DNA of 64,000 bases from Chryseobacterium sp. LAM-KRS1 (GTDB lineage Bacteria; Bacteroidota; Bacteroidia; Flavobacteriales; Weeksellaceae): NCBI RefSeq assembly GCF_013184525.1, contig NZ_JAAOIZ010000001.1:620001-684000 (forward strand), given 5' to 3'. The translations under genes were made by a program, and so were the position numbers. The notes under the pieces are model-generated. The model had not been told where the DNA came from. It did no database searches and saw nothing but the letters and a program-made list of their open reading frames with translations. Below are positions 44,933 through 53,741 of the stretch, one piece after another; within the stretch, counting starts at the first letter, position 1, and each line of letters begins with the position of its first letter.

Positions 44933-45631
44933 TCAAATGGTCTTATTTCTGAGCTCTTTGTATTTTGAACGTCCAATCGGAAGGATTTCCCCGTTTTTAA
45001 GCAATAAGCCGTACCGGGAACCGGGGCTGATGGTGATCTTTTCAGCCTGAGACAGATTGACAAGATAGGATTTGTGAATCCGCTCAAATTCTCCAGGAAG
45101 AAGCTGTTGTAAAAGCTCTAAAGATTTATCGTGAAGCTCCTGCCGGCCATCTTTTAAGTGAAGTTCGGTATAAATTCCGGCTCCTTTTATATAAATCAGA
45201 TCCGTAATATTCACCAACCGTATTTGTCCGGATCTCTTCACAGCCAGGTATTGGATGTCGTCACCCGACTTTATGGAAGGGCTGCTAAAACGGTTAAGGG
45301 CCTGAAAAAGCCTGTCCTCATCAAAAGGCTTGGGAACAAAGTCGAGTACTCCGTATGCAAAGGCAGTGATTGCTTTATCGGTATTGGCTGAAACAATGAT
45401 GGTGTGAAAAGAAGAGGCTACCATATGTTCCAATACTTCAAAACCATTATCACCATTGAGGTTCAGATCGAGAAGCAGCAGATCAGGAAGATCGTGTTCT
45501 ATTTGGGAAAGTCCTTTTTGCAGAGAATCGCAAACTGTAATCCGAACAGGTCTGTCTTCGAAGAATTTTGCTGTCATACGCTGCAGGCGATGTGCGATCC
45601 TTGATTCGTCCTCTATAATCAGTATATTCAT
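44933..45631 (-). CDS. LytTR-family response regulator
   Basis: 232 residues: receiver domain (1-115) with the acidic pair in IIEDE near 4-8 and the phospho-acceptor Asp near 54 (LLLLDLNLNG), then a LytTR DNA-binding domain (about 130-232; IYIKGAGIYTELHLKDGRQE, FERIHKSYLVNL). It overlaps the kinase gene by four bases, so the pair is coupled. The target genes are unknown. Confidence 0.9.
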   Translation of the reverse strand: MNILIIEDESRIAHRLQRMTAKFFEDRPVRITVCDSLQKGLSQIEHDLPDLLLLDLNLNGDNGFEVLEHMVASSFHTIIVSANTDKAITAFAYGVLDFVPKPFDEDRLFQALNRFSSPSIKSGDDIQYLAVKRSGQIRLVNITDLIYIKGAGIYTELHLKDGRQELHDKSLELLQQLLPGEFERIHKSYLVNLSQAEKITISPGSRYGLLLKNGEILPIGRSKYKELRNKTI

Positions 45632-47295
45632 GATCTTGTAATTTGAATGGTCGATAGCCAGCCGTTTTCTGTTTGAACGGATTTGAATACCCAGTTTTGT
45701 CCGTAACTTTCTGTCAGACGGGCACGGATATATTTAAGTCCGTTGCCGCCACTCCGGCTTGTGAATACCTCACGGTTTTTTGCAATGGTTTCGAATACAT
45801 ATTCGTGATGATTTCCCGATAAGGAATAGCTCAGTTTAAATGTAATGATATTTCCGGGCAATGGTTCACTGTGGGTAATGCCATTTTCCAGTAAAGTATG
45901 AATAATGGCGGGTGGAATGAATTGCGTTTCATCTATTCCGTTTTGCTCCCATTTATAGTTTATCTCTTTCCGGAAACCCATGACTGAAAGATGCTGCCGG
46001 CAAAGTTCGAGCTCTTTTGTTATGGGAATCAGGGTCTGTTCGGAAATCTCATTCATAATGTCAAACTCTGCGGCCAATGCCTGGATGAAGCGCGATCCTT
46101 CCCTGGGTGATTCTTCGACCCAGTCCATCATAGAGGTTAGTGTATTTCTCAGGAAATGAGGCTGGATATTTTTTTTCAGCAATTCCAGTTGCAGCCTTGA
46201 AGAAAGCAATACAGCCTGCTGGTGTTCGGCTTCAATAACACTGGTCCGGATCGAGTGCAGGTAAAGCATGCTTAAAACAATGATCGTAAAGCTAATAAAG
46301 AGTCCATAGTCGTAAAAAATAAATTTATGCATCAAGCCACTGATCAAGAGTCCTGCCAGTACGATAAAACCTCCTTTTTCCTTTTGGATAATACCGTTCA
46401 GAACAACAATAATAGCTGTAATGAGCATTGCAAGACTGTACAATCTGGCGGTAAGGTCGTAATGACCGTAATTAAATCCATATAATAATAAGAGCGTTAC
46501 CAGAAGGGCTGCCATGAGCCACTTTCCTCTTTTAAAATTAAACTGAATAATAAAATACCAGGGAACCAAAAGCGCATTGGCAAAGGTGAGCCATCCAATA
46601 ATTTCCAGGCGGATAAAAAACTGATAGTAGGGAATAACCACATGAAATTTAAGGTATTCCATGATCAGTAAAACAAAAAATAAAAGGCAGGTGGTTGCAA
46701 AAATAAGGATATCAAGAGGTCTTCGCCTGCTGTTCAGGTACAGGAAAAAATAATAGACTGCTGCAATAAGAAAAGCTCCGGCCATGAGATTCATATACGA
46801 CATGGTAACCAGGGGTTTGGTTAATAAGGTTGTGTATTTATTCATCTTAAATCCAATGTCACGATGTACATGAGGAAGTAATGATTGAGAAGTTCGCAAT
46901 GCAACAATATGGGAACCCGGTGAAATCAGGCTGTCCGGAACTCTGTAATAACTGCTTTCGGAACCTGGGGTTTCAGGTTTTCCATTTTGAGGTAATTGTC
47001 CGTTGTTTCCGATAAAAACACCATCCCAATATACTTCAAATGCGCCAAAAGATTCGATCTGAAGTCCTAAAGGCGTAAGTTCAGGTTCTACTTGCCGGAG
47101 ATCAAGACGGGTCCGTGACCAGAATATCTTATCAGAAGTATCTCCTCTTACCCGTGACCAGTTTTTGTCATTGTAGTTCTTAGCTGCCCAGGCCGGATCA
47201 TCTCCTGTTTTATACAGCGATACAGGTTCATCATTCTGAATAACCGGGATATTCACCAGGTTCAGGAATACCAATAAAAGCAGGACCTTATGCAT
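45628..47295 (-). CDS. LytS-type sensor histidine kinase with 7TM region
   Basis: 555 residues from the Met at 47295, which begins a signal-like helix; a Met five codons upstream is equally open. Signal peptide, then a galactose-binding-like extracytoplasmic domain (about 25-150), then seven hydrophobic helices (about 160-350), then the LytS kinase core: HFLRNTLTSMMDWVEES (His near 383) and the ATPase boxes LLENGITHS and GGNGLKYIRARL. The phospho-box reads HFLRN instead of the usual HFLFN. It pairs with the overlapping LytTR regulator. Confidence 0.87.
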   Translation of the reverse strand: MHKVLLLLVFLNLVNIPVIQNDEPVSLYKTGDDPAWAAKNYNDKNWSRVRGDTSDKIFWSRTRLDLRQVEPELTPLGLQIESFGAFEVYWDGVFIGNNGQLPQNGKPETPGSESSYYRVPDSLISPGSHIVALRTSQSLLPHVHRDIGFKMNKYTTLLTKPLVTMSYMNLMAGAFLIAAVYYFFLYLNSRRRPLDILIFATTCLLFFVLLIMEYLKFHVVIPYYQFFIRLEIIGWLTFANALLVPWYFIIQFNFKRGKWLMAALLVTLLLLYGFNYGHYDLTARLYSLAMLITAIIVVLNGIIQKEKGGFIVLAGLLISGLMHKFIFYDYGLFISFTIIVLSMLYLHSIRTSVIEAEHQQAVLLSSRLQLELLKKNIQPHFLRNTLTSMMDWVEESPREGSRFIQALAAEFDIMNEISEQTLIPITKELELCRQHLSVMGFRKEINYKWEQNGIDETQFIPPAIIHTLLENGITHSEPLPGNIITFKLSYSLSGNHHEYVFETIAKNREVFTSRSGGNGLKYIRARLTESYGQNWVFKSVQTENGWLSTIQITRS

Positions 47296-47408
47296 AATGT
47301 AAATATACAAGGTAATGGATAAATCCTGGTTGTCGTTTGAAAGTCTGTAGAGCTGTTTGCATGTTTTTAATTAGGTTGCAGATACATAGACTTATTTATC
47401 ACATCATA

Positions 47409-47867
47409 TTACAGATCCGATGTCATCTGGTTCAGATCATCACTGCTTATCTGAAGTATTTTTTCCATAAAACCGTTGATAATATCGAGTTCCTGGTCAG
47501 AATATGTTTTGAATAATTCTGTTGTAGCAGCTATTAAAGGAGCGTATAACGGGAATACCCTTTGTTGTATGGTATTTAAGTTAGGCTCAATAATTACTTT
47601 TCTTCGGTCAGATTTATCCAGGACCCTTTTTACAAAATCTGCTTTTTCAAGGCGATCGATCATTTTGGTAACGGCTCCTCCTGATATTCCTGTTTCGCTG
47701 GAAAGTGTTCCAGCAGTCGCTTTTCCGTTTCGTAACAGGACTTCCAAAGCTTCAAGATCGGTAGGATTGATTTTCAATTGAGCGGCGATAAGATTGCTCC
47801 TTCTAACAGCATGGGTACTTTGTTCTTTGAGTCTTTCACCGATTTGTTCTATTTTATTTCTGCTCAT
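47409..47867 (-). CDS. MarR-family regulator
   Basis: 152 residues, a winged HTH: LEVLLRNGKATAGTLSSETGISGGAVTKMIDRLEKADF (39-77, shown by its ends only here) then the wing KSDRRKVIIEP. Typically a repressor released by aromatic or oxidising ligands. It is divergent from an FAD monooxygenase, with two perfect inverted repeats in the 101-base gap. Confidence 0.87.
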   Translation of the reverse strand: MSRNKIEQIGERLKEQSTHAVRRSNLIAAQLKINPTDLEALEVLLRNGKATAGTLSSETGISGGAVTKMIDRLEKADFVKRVLDKSDRRKVIIEPNLNTIQQRVFPLYAPLIAATTELFKTYSDQELDIINGFMEKILQISSDDLNQMTSDL

Positions 47868-47886
47868 TGTTGTTGGTGTAAAATAA

Positions 47887-47952
47887 TTTATTTTACTTTG
47901 TAAAATGTTTTATAAGTAAAATAAAATCAAACTTAATTATATACAAAGTAAA
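47887..47952. promoter_or_regulatory. Inverted repeats between the MarR and monooxygenase genes, candidate operators
   Basis: TTTATTTTACTT at 47887-47898 is the exact reverse complement of AAGTAAAATAAA at 47914-47925. TTTACTTTGTA at 47892-47902 is the exact reverse complement of TACAAAGTAAA at 47942-47952. Both lie in the divergent intergenic region, where a MarR repressor is expected to bind. Confidence 0.65.
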
Positions 47953-47968
47953 CAAAAACCGATCAGTT

Positions 47969-49159
47969 ATGGAAGAGAATCGAAAAGCCATTATTTTAGG
48001 TGCCGGAATTGCTGGTACTGCCATGGCATTATTCCTTGAAAAAATTGGTATTTCCTCCGAAATCTTTGAGCTAAGATCACGAGAGGAAACTGCGGGTGGT
48101 GGCCTGAATATAGCACCAAACGGAATGAATGTACTGGCAGAGCTTGGCCTGGCAGAGGAAATTATTCAAAGCGGATGTCCCGTTCATGAAGGAGTTTTTA
48201 GAAATGGCAAAGGAAAAAGGCTGGCAAAAATGCTGTTTACAGATCTGCAGAAGTTTCCGCAACCTGCAGTCAGTATGAAGAGGCAGACATTGGTAGATAT
48301 CTTAAGAAAAGCTGTCCGAACTAAGAATATCCCGCTTTATTTTGAAAAGAAAGTAAAAGATATTGTCCAGACTGACGATGGGAAAGTGATCGTTTCCTTT
48401 GATGATGATACTGTTTCAATCGGGGACCTGTTGATTGGAGCAGATGGGATCAATAGTGAGGTAAGAAAGTCCGTCGCCCCTGAAATTCAACCGGAATTTA
48501 CCGGGATTATTTCGCATGCCGGTTTTATTTCAAAAGATAAGCTGGCAGGTTTAACAGACAGGGAGTTCAGGAACATTAATTTTATTTATGGCAAAAACGG
48601 TTTCTTTGGCTTTAGCGGAGCAAACGATAAAGAATTAATGTGGTGGACCAACGTCATTTCCGAAATGCCCTGGTCTAAAGATCAATTGAAAAACATTCAT
48701 GTGGATGAGGAAAAGGAAGTTTTGAATAAACAATATGGAAACTATAGTTTTCCGGTATCGGATATCATTAATAATGCAGATTCTTACCTACGCATTAATG
48801 TTTTTGATGTACGTTTTCTTCCTGTTTGGTCTCATCGAAAAATAATACTGATAGGAGATGCAGCCCATGCGGTAAGTCCAAACTCCGGACAGGGAGCGTC
48901 TATGGCCCTGGAAGACGCAATGTTGCTGGCTAAATTGCTCAGAGATCAAAAAGAATGTCTGTCCGCATTTTCACTATTTGAACAAGAGCGCAGACCTCGT
49001 GTAGAAAAAATTGTACTTGAAGGAAGAAGAAGGGGAGAGGATAAAGTAGTGGTGAACGGTTTTAAGCAATTCATCAGGGAAACTATGATTAGAATTTTCA
49101 TCAATCTTTTTGGATCAAAAGGAAACGACTGGCTTTTCAGCTATAAGATTAAGTGGTAA
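47969..49159 (+). CDS. FAD-dependent monooxygenase (class A, TetX/UbiH group)
   Basis: 396 residues: FAD loop ILGAGIAGTAMALFLE (9-24), LIGADGINSEVRKSV (DG), and ILIGDAAHAVSPNSGQGASM (GD) near 290-309. Class A flavoprotein monooxygenase of unknown substrate. The divergent MarR gene and shared operator-like repeats suggest substrate induction. No TetX-specific residues are recognised, so tetracycline inactivation is not claimed. Confidence 0.87.
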   Translation: MEENRKAIILGAGIAGTAMALFLEKIGISSEIFELRSREETAGGGLNIAPNGMNVLAELGLAEEIIQSGCPVHEGVFRNGKGKRLAKMLFTDLQKFPQPAVSMKRQTLVDILRKAVRTKNIPLYFEKKVKDIVQTDDGKVIVSFDDDTVSIGDLLIGADGINSEVRKSVAPEIQPEFTGIISHAGFISKDKLAGLTDREFRNINFIYGKNGFFGFSGANDKELMWWTNVISEMPWSKDQLKNIHVDEEKEVLNKQYGNYSFPVSDIINNADSYLRINVFDVRFLPVWSHRKIILIGDAAHAVSPNSGQGASMALEDAMLLAKLLRDQKECLSAFSLFEQERRPRVEKIVLEGRRRGEDKVVVNGFKQFIRETMIRIFINLFGSKGNDWLFSYKIKW

Positions 49160-49280
49160 AAGGGAGAAGTTTACAGGAGTAATAGTTGAGTCTAATCTTC
49201 CGGATTGCTGTTCGAAAGCCTCTGGAGCGGTTCACATGTTTTTACTTTAAACAGACATGAGCACGCTTTAATTTTACTTC

Positions 49281-51653
49281 ATGAAACAATTAATAATCAT
49301 CTTTCTGATCATGGTGGCGACTCCGCTTTATTTTGCCCAGCAAGCCATGATAACAGGCGTCATCAGCGAAAATTCCGGACAGCCATTATCCGATGTGACT
49401 GTTACATTAAAGGACAGTAACGATAAATCCATTGCAGTGGCTATCTCAGATCGCAAAGGAGCATTCCGGCTGGACCAAATTCCCATGGGAAATTATAGCA
49501 TTGTTTATCACCTGATCGGTTATCGGGAAAGCCATAAACAGATACAGGTAAACTCGGAGACAATACATGTCGGAACTGTTCTCCTGGAACCTGATGCAAA
49601 GCTTTTAGAAGAGGTTTCTTTAACAGGGAAACGGGGTCCAGTCAGTTTGAAGCTTGATAAAAAGATTTTTGAAGTAGGTAAGGATGTTCTGTCACAATCG
49701 GGAGCAGTTACCGATTTGTTAAACAGGGTCCCTTCCGTAAGTGTAAATCCGGGTGGCGGGATCAGTTTACGGGGGAACAACAATGTCCTCGTACTGATTA
49801 ATGGACGGAGAACAGGGTTAACGCAAGGTAATGCGTTGGAGCAATTGCCGGCGGATCAGGTAGAACGGGTAGAAGTGATAACCAACCCTTCTTCAAGGTT
49901 TGACGCAGCCGGATCAGCCGGCATTATCAATATAATCCTTAAAAAGAATAAAAAAGCAGGTGTTAGTGGCCAGTTGCGTGTGGTTGGAGGTATTCCCAAT
50001 GAAACCAGAATAAGTCCCAGTCTGAATTTTAAATCCAATAAACTCAATTTATTTGCTACGTACGGGCTCAGGTTGTCTGATTATGTGGGGGTATACACCA
50101 TGCAGCAGTCTTCAGGACTTTCCGATGCCTCTTATTTACTGGATCAGAGACAGGATGAAAACAGGCATGACGATGCCAAACTGTTATATTTTGGAGCAGA
50201 TTTTCAAATTAATGATCAGAACAGCCTTACTGCTGCTTTTCTCCGGAACTCAACACGTGATCATGATAAAACCCGTATGAATTATCTGTACTCTGGGAGA
50301 AATAGTTTGGCAGACAGCAGTGTCACACGCAATGGAGAATCCTGGGAAAAGAGGAGCTACAATCAGCTGGAGTTTAATTATACCAAAAGCTTTGATAAGC
50401 CCGGAAAGAAATTTACTGTCGATATGCAGTATGATTTCTGGGACAGTGATAAAGAATGGAATCTTGAAACGCGAAGGGTTTTCCCGTTGGCGGCTGGCTT
50501 GCCTTTGATCAGAACAGGTTCAGTAGGAAGCAGTAAGGATTTTATGATCAAAACGGATATGATCCACCCGCTGGACAGTACTTCTACCATTGAATACGGA
50601 TTGAAATTGGAGGATCGTAGGGTCAACAGTGATTTCATTGCTGAGCAGCAAAATATTTCAGGCTGGGAGATCATTGATCAGATTGATAATCACCTTTTAT
50701 ATAAAGAGCTGATCGGAAGTGGCTATGTTCAGTTTTCAGGTAAGAAAGGAGCCTTTAGTTATCAGGGAGGATTACGTGGTGAGCTTACCAAAATAGGAAT
50801 TGAAGACCGTATGGGAACCTACACAAGCAATAAAAATTACACCCGCTTGTTTCCAACATTAAACCTAAGTTACCATTTTAACGGGAATACGACTTTGCAG
50901 GGCAGCTATAGCAAGAGGATCAACAGGCCGTCCCTTACCATGATTTATCCTTTTAATGAATTGACAGATCTTAGCAGTCGTTATGTGGGAAATCCGGATC
51001 TTAATCCGTCATATGCACAGGTATTGGAACTTTCTTTTCTAAAGAACACAAAGACGCTTACTTTTAATCCATCGGTTTACTACCAAAGAAACAAAGGGAT
51101 AATTGAGGATTACACGTACAGGAATGCTGAAGGGCTTTTTATTACCATGCCTGTAAATATTCATAAAGAAACCCGGAGTGGAATAGAGCTGTCCGTATTA
51201 TATAATCCGTTAAAATGGATTCAGCTGAATACAGAGCTCAACCTGTTTCATTATGCAAAGGAAGGATCTTATCGGGAACAGACTTTTGATTTTTCAGGAA
51301 CTACACTGACTGCCCGTTTAAGTGCTCAGCTTAAACTGAAGGATAAACTTTCTTTCCAGACAATATATAATTTCAGGGGGGCCAATGCAACAGCCCAAAC
51401 CCATACTAATGCGGTACACAGTATCGACTTTGGATGCAGCAAAACTTTTTTAAAAGACAGGGCGACCGTCACATTTGATGTGAGTAATCTTTTTGAATTA
51501 CGTAAACTAAGAAGCGTAACCACCGGAGCAGATTATGTGATCAACCAGACCAATATCCCTAATGCCGCCCGATATCGCCTGACGTTGGTCTACCGATTAA
51601 ATATAAAAGATAACCAGGCTGTGCGGCAGGCCAAAACAGGAAACCGTAACTAG
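49281..51653 (+). CDS. TonB-dependent-receptor-like outer-membrane protein with carboxypeptidase-regulatory domain
   Basis: 790 residues: signal peptide (QLIIIFLIMVATPLYFAQ), a CarboxypepD_reg-like beta-sandwich (about 23-110; TGVISENSGQPLSDVTV), a plug (about 120-215; LLNRVPSVSVNPGGGISLRG and VEVITNPSSRFDAAG), then a large beta-barrel of the PF14905 type up to the end (YRLTLVYRLNIKD). Probably imports a large or scarce substrate with TonB; no SusD gene follows. It is not in a visible operon with the monooxygenase (121 bases). Confidence 0.85.
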   Translation: MKQLIIIFLIMVATPLYFAQQAMITGVISENSGQPLSDVTVTLKDSNDKSIAVAISDRKGAFRLDQIPMGNYSIVYHLIGYRESHKQIQVNSETIHVGTVLLEPDAKLLEEVSLTGKRGPVSLKLDKKIFEVGKDVLSQSGAVTDLLNRVPSVSVNPGGGISLRGNNNVLVLINGRRTGLTQGNALEQLPADQVERVEVITNPSSRFDAAGSAGIINIILKKNKKAGVSGQLRVVGGIPNETRISPSLNFKSNKLNLFATYGLRLSDYVGVYTMQQSSGLSDASYLLDQRQDENRHDDAKLLYFGADFQINDQNSLTAAFLRNSTRDHDKTRMNYLYSGRNSLADSSVTRNGESWEKRSYNQLEFNYTKSFDKPGKKFTVDMQYDFWDSDKEWNLETRRVFPLAAGLPLIRTGSVGSSKDFMIKTDMIHPLDSTSTIEYGLKLEDRRVNSDFIAEQQNISGWEIIDQIDNHLLYKELIGSGYVQFSGKKGAFSYQGGLRGELTKIGIEDRMGTYTSNKNYTRLFPTLNLSYHFNGNTTLQGSYSKRINRPSLTMIYPFNELTDLSSRYVGNPDLNPSYAQVLELSFLKNTKTLTFNPSVYYQRNKGIIEDYTYRNAEGLFITMPVNIHKETRSGIELSVLYNPLKWIQLNTELNLFHYAKEGSYREQTFDFSGTTLTARLSAQLKLKDKLSFQTIYNFRGANATAQTHTNAVHSIDFGCSKTFLKDRATVTFDVSNLFELRKLRSVTTGADYVINQTNIPNAARYRLTLVYRLNIKDNQAVRQAKTGNRN

Positions 51654-51738
51654 ATTTATCTTTTTTTTGTTGAATAAACAATCCTGTATTTTATGATCAT
51701 TTCCGTTTTACTATTTTTATAAAAACTTTCCAGTCCTT

Positions 51739-52164
51739 ATGAACAATTGTATTTTTTGTAAAATAATAAACAGAGAACTCCCTGCAAGCATCATCCACGA
51801 AGATGATCAGGTAATTGCTTTTATGGACATCCAGCCCGTTAATCCGGGACACATATTAGTAGTGCCGAAAATACACAGGGAATTCATTGCCGAACTGGAC
51901 GAAGATCTTACTTCAGGAATGTTCAATGTTGCTGCTAAAATTAATAGGGCCCTTAGGAAATCGGATATAAGATCTGAGGGAATCAATTATTTTCTTGCCG
52001 ATGGTGAAGCTGCCGGCCAGGAGGTTTTTCATACCCATCTGCATATTTTCCCGAGATTCCGTAATGATGGTTTTGGTTTGCGGTTTGGTGAAAGATATTC
52101 AGTCCTTCCGGATCGCAAAGAGCTTGATGAGGTATGTACATCTATTAAAAAGATGATGGAATAG
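51739..52164 (+). CDS. HIT-family nucleotide hydrolase
   Basis: 141 residues: N-terminal CIFCKIINRELPASIIHEDD and the histidine triad HTHLHIF with His98, His100 and His102. Zn-binding Cys pair near 4-7. It probably hydrolyses nucleotide phosphoramidates such as adenylyl-linked amines or Ap4A-like compounds. Complete; stands alone. Confidence 0.93.
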   Translation: MNNCIFCKIINRELPASIIHEDDQVIAFMDIQPVNPGHILVVPKIHREFIAELDEDLTSGMFNVAAKINRALRKSDIRSEGINYFLADGEAAGQEVFHTHLHIFPRFRNDGFGLRFGERYSVLPDRKELDEVCTSIKKMME

Positions 52165-52472
52165 TGTAGAAAAAGTATTTTCCCAATATTCTGAGCATAC
52201 AGTTCACGATCGGAATTTGAATTTCGGGATATGATTTGTTGAGGATTTATTATTTGGATAAAGACAAAAGATAAGGTGCAGATTAAAATTAATTTTTTCA
52301 TAATACTGAAAGCAATTATAGCAGCAAATCTCATAAAAAAACAGCAAATAAAAATAGAACGAAATTAACATCTTTTCTGTGTAAAACATATTGAAATACT
52401 TTATCAGGTTGACCAAAAAATGAATTACATTTGTCTCTAAGACAGGGGATGGCCGCATCTTAACATATAAAA
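52165..52472. other. 308-base gene-free stretch
   Basis: AT-rich gap between HIT and DUF2071. It carries an exact -7 element TACATTTG at 52426-52433 for the DUF2071 gene, without a -33 element at a good distance. A minus-strand frame with a signal-like start (52301 leftward) overlaps the HIT gene and is not called. Confidence 0.5.
52426..52433 (+). promoter_or_regulatory. -7 element of the DUF2071 gene
   Basis: TACATTTG, exact TAnnTTTG, 39 bases before the ATG; no good -33 partner. Confidence 0.4.
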
Positions 52473-53183
52473 ATGAAATTACCAGAAATACATGGATATA
52501 TAGATCGAAGGATTTTGATCAATTTTACTGCTGATCCTGACGCGGTAGAAAAGATTCTCCCTTTTCCATTCAGACCAAAGCTTTATAAAAATAAAGCAAT
52601 AGTAGGTATTTGCCTGATCAGGCTTAAAAATATTAAAGCGTTGGGGTTGCCGGATTTTATGGGGATCGATTCCGAGAACGGAGCACATAGAATTGCTGTT
52701 GAATGGGACGAAGGCGGAGAGGTTAGGACCGGGGTTTATATTCCGAGAAGAGATACTTCATCGAAGATCAATACGCTTATAGGCGGACGTGTATTTCCGG
52801 GTAAACATTATTATGCAAAATTTAATGTAAAGGAAAATAACAAGCATTACCATGTTGATTTTAGAAGCTCCGATCAGCTGGTTACTTCAATTGATGCTAA
52901 GGAAATTGAAGTATTTGATAATCATTCCATATTTGAAACATTGCAGAAGGCTTCAGACTTTTTTCAGGAGGGATGCCTCGGGTATTCGCCTCATAAAGAT
53001 AAGCTGGAAGGACTTCAGTTGAATACCTATACATGGGAAATAAGACCTCTTGAAGTGATGGATTTGAAATCAACTTTTTATGAAGATGAAACACTTTTCC
53101 CAAAAGGCTCTATAGCGTTTGATAATGCTTTGCTGATGACCAATATCGAGCACACATGGAAATCGATGCCTGAAAAATGGTGA
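52473..53183 (+). CDS. DUF2071 family protein
   Basis: 236 residues: IDRRILINFTADPDAVEKIL, KAIVGICLIRLKNIKALGLP and a central VYIPRRDTSSKINTLIGGRV match DUF2071 (YqjF-like). Members resemble acetoacetate-decarboxylase-like barrels and are functionally undefined. No signal peptide. It lies 41 bases before the TfoX-N gene. Confidence 0.82.
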   Translation: MKLPEIHGYIDRRILINFTADPDAVEKILPFPFRPKLYKNKAIVGICLIRLKNIKALGLPDFMGIDSENGAHRIAVEWDEGGEVRTGVYIPRRDTSSKINTLIGGRVFPGKHYYAKFNVKENNKHYHVDFRSSDQLVTSIDAKEIEVFDNHSIFETLQKASDFFQEGCLGYSPHKDKLEGLQLNTYTWEIRPLEVMDLKSTFYEDETLFPKGSIAFDNALLMTNIEHTWKSMPEKW

Positions 53184-53224
53184 TTCATTAAAGAGTATAC
53201 CTGCAAGAATTAAAAAAAATAATC

Positions 53225-53560
53225 ATGTACAACGAACAACTGGTAAACCGGATAAGAGAAACATTGATGCATGAGAATAATGTGATTGAGAAAAAAATGT
53301 TCCAGGGATTAAGCTTTATGGTAGATGATAAACTATGCATCGGAGTTCGTAATGAGGAGATCTTATGCAGGATCGATCCTCAACAAGCAGAGCTGGAGCT
53401 GGAAAAAGAGTATTGCCGCCCGATGATTCATGGGAAAAGGGTAGCAAAAGGGTATATTTTTGTGAGTAAAGAAGGATATCACAAAAACAAAGATTTTCAA
53501 TACTATATAGACCTCTGTCTTGCTTATAATAAAGTGGTTCAAAAGGCAAAAAAGAAATGA
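53225..53560 (+). CDS. TfoX N-terminal-domain protein
   Basis: 111 residues covering only the TfoX N-terminal domain (VIEKKMFQGLSFMVDDKLCIGV, LCRIDPQQAELELEKEY, MIHGKRVAKGYIFV). Competence regulators have an additional C-terminal domain that is absent here; stand-alone versions are common and of unknown function. Competence is not implied. It is coded after DUF2071. Confidence 0.83.
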   Translation: MYNEQLVNRIRETLMHENNVIEKKMFQGLSFMVDDKLCIGVRNEEILCRIDPQQAELELEKEYCRPMIHGKRVAKGYIFVSKEGYHKNKDFQYYIDLCLAYNKVVQKAKKK

Positions 53561-53741
53561 GGAGCCCTTCTTTTCATTAGATTTTTTTCAGAAGAGATAG
53601 GAAAATAAAACACTACAGGAAGTGTATCAGCAATCTATGGGATGAATTTGACTGCCTTGAGTATAATAATAGGCATCTTATAAAATTAATTCCGCTGATA
53701 TTCGTAATACTTACTTATTTTTAGGCTATTAATTAAAAATT

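Noticed and set aside
47969..49159. Tetracycline-inactivating TetX
   Set aside because: Only the general class A monooxygenase motifs are visible; nothing specific to TetX was recognised.
52029..52334. Minus-strand frame with a signal-peptide-like start
   Set aside because: It mostly overlaps the HIT gene antisense and shows no domain after the first 25 residues; chance frame in AT-rich DNA.
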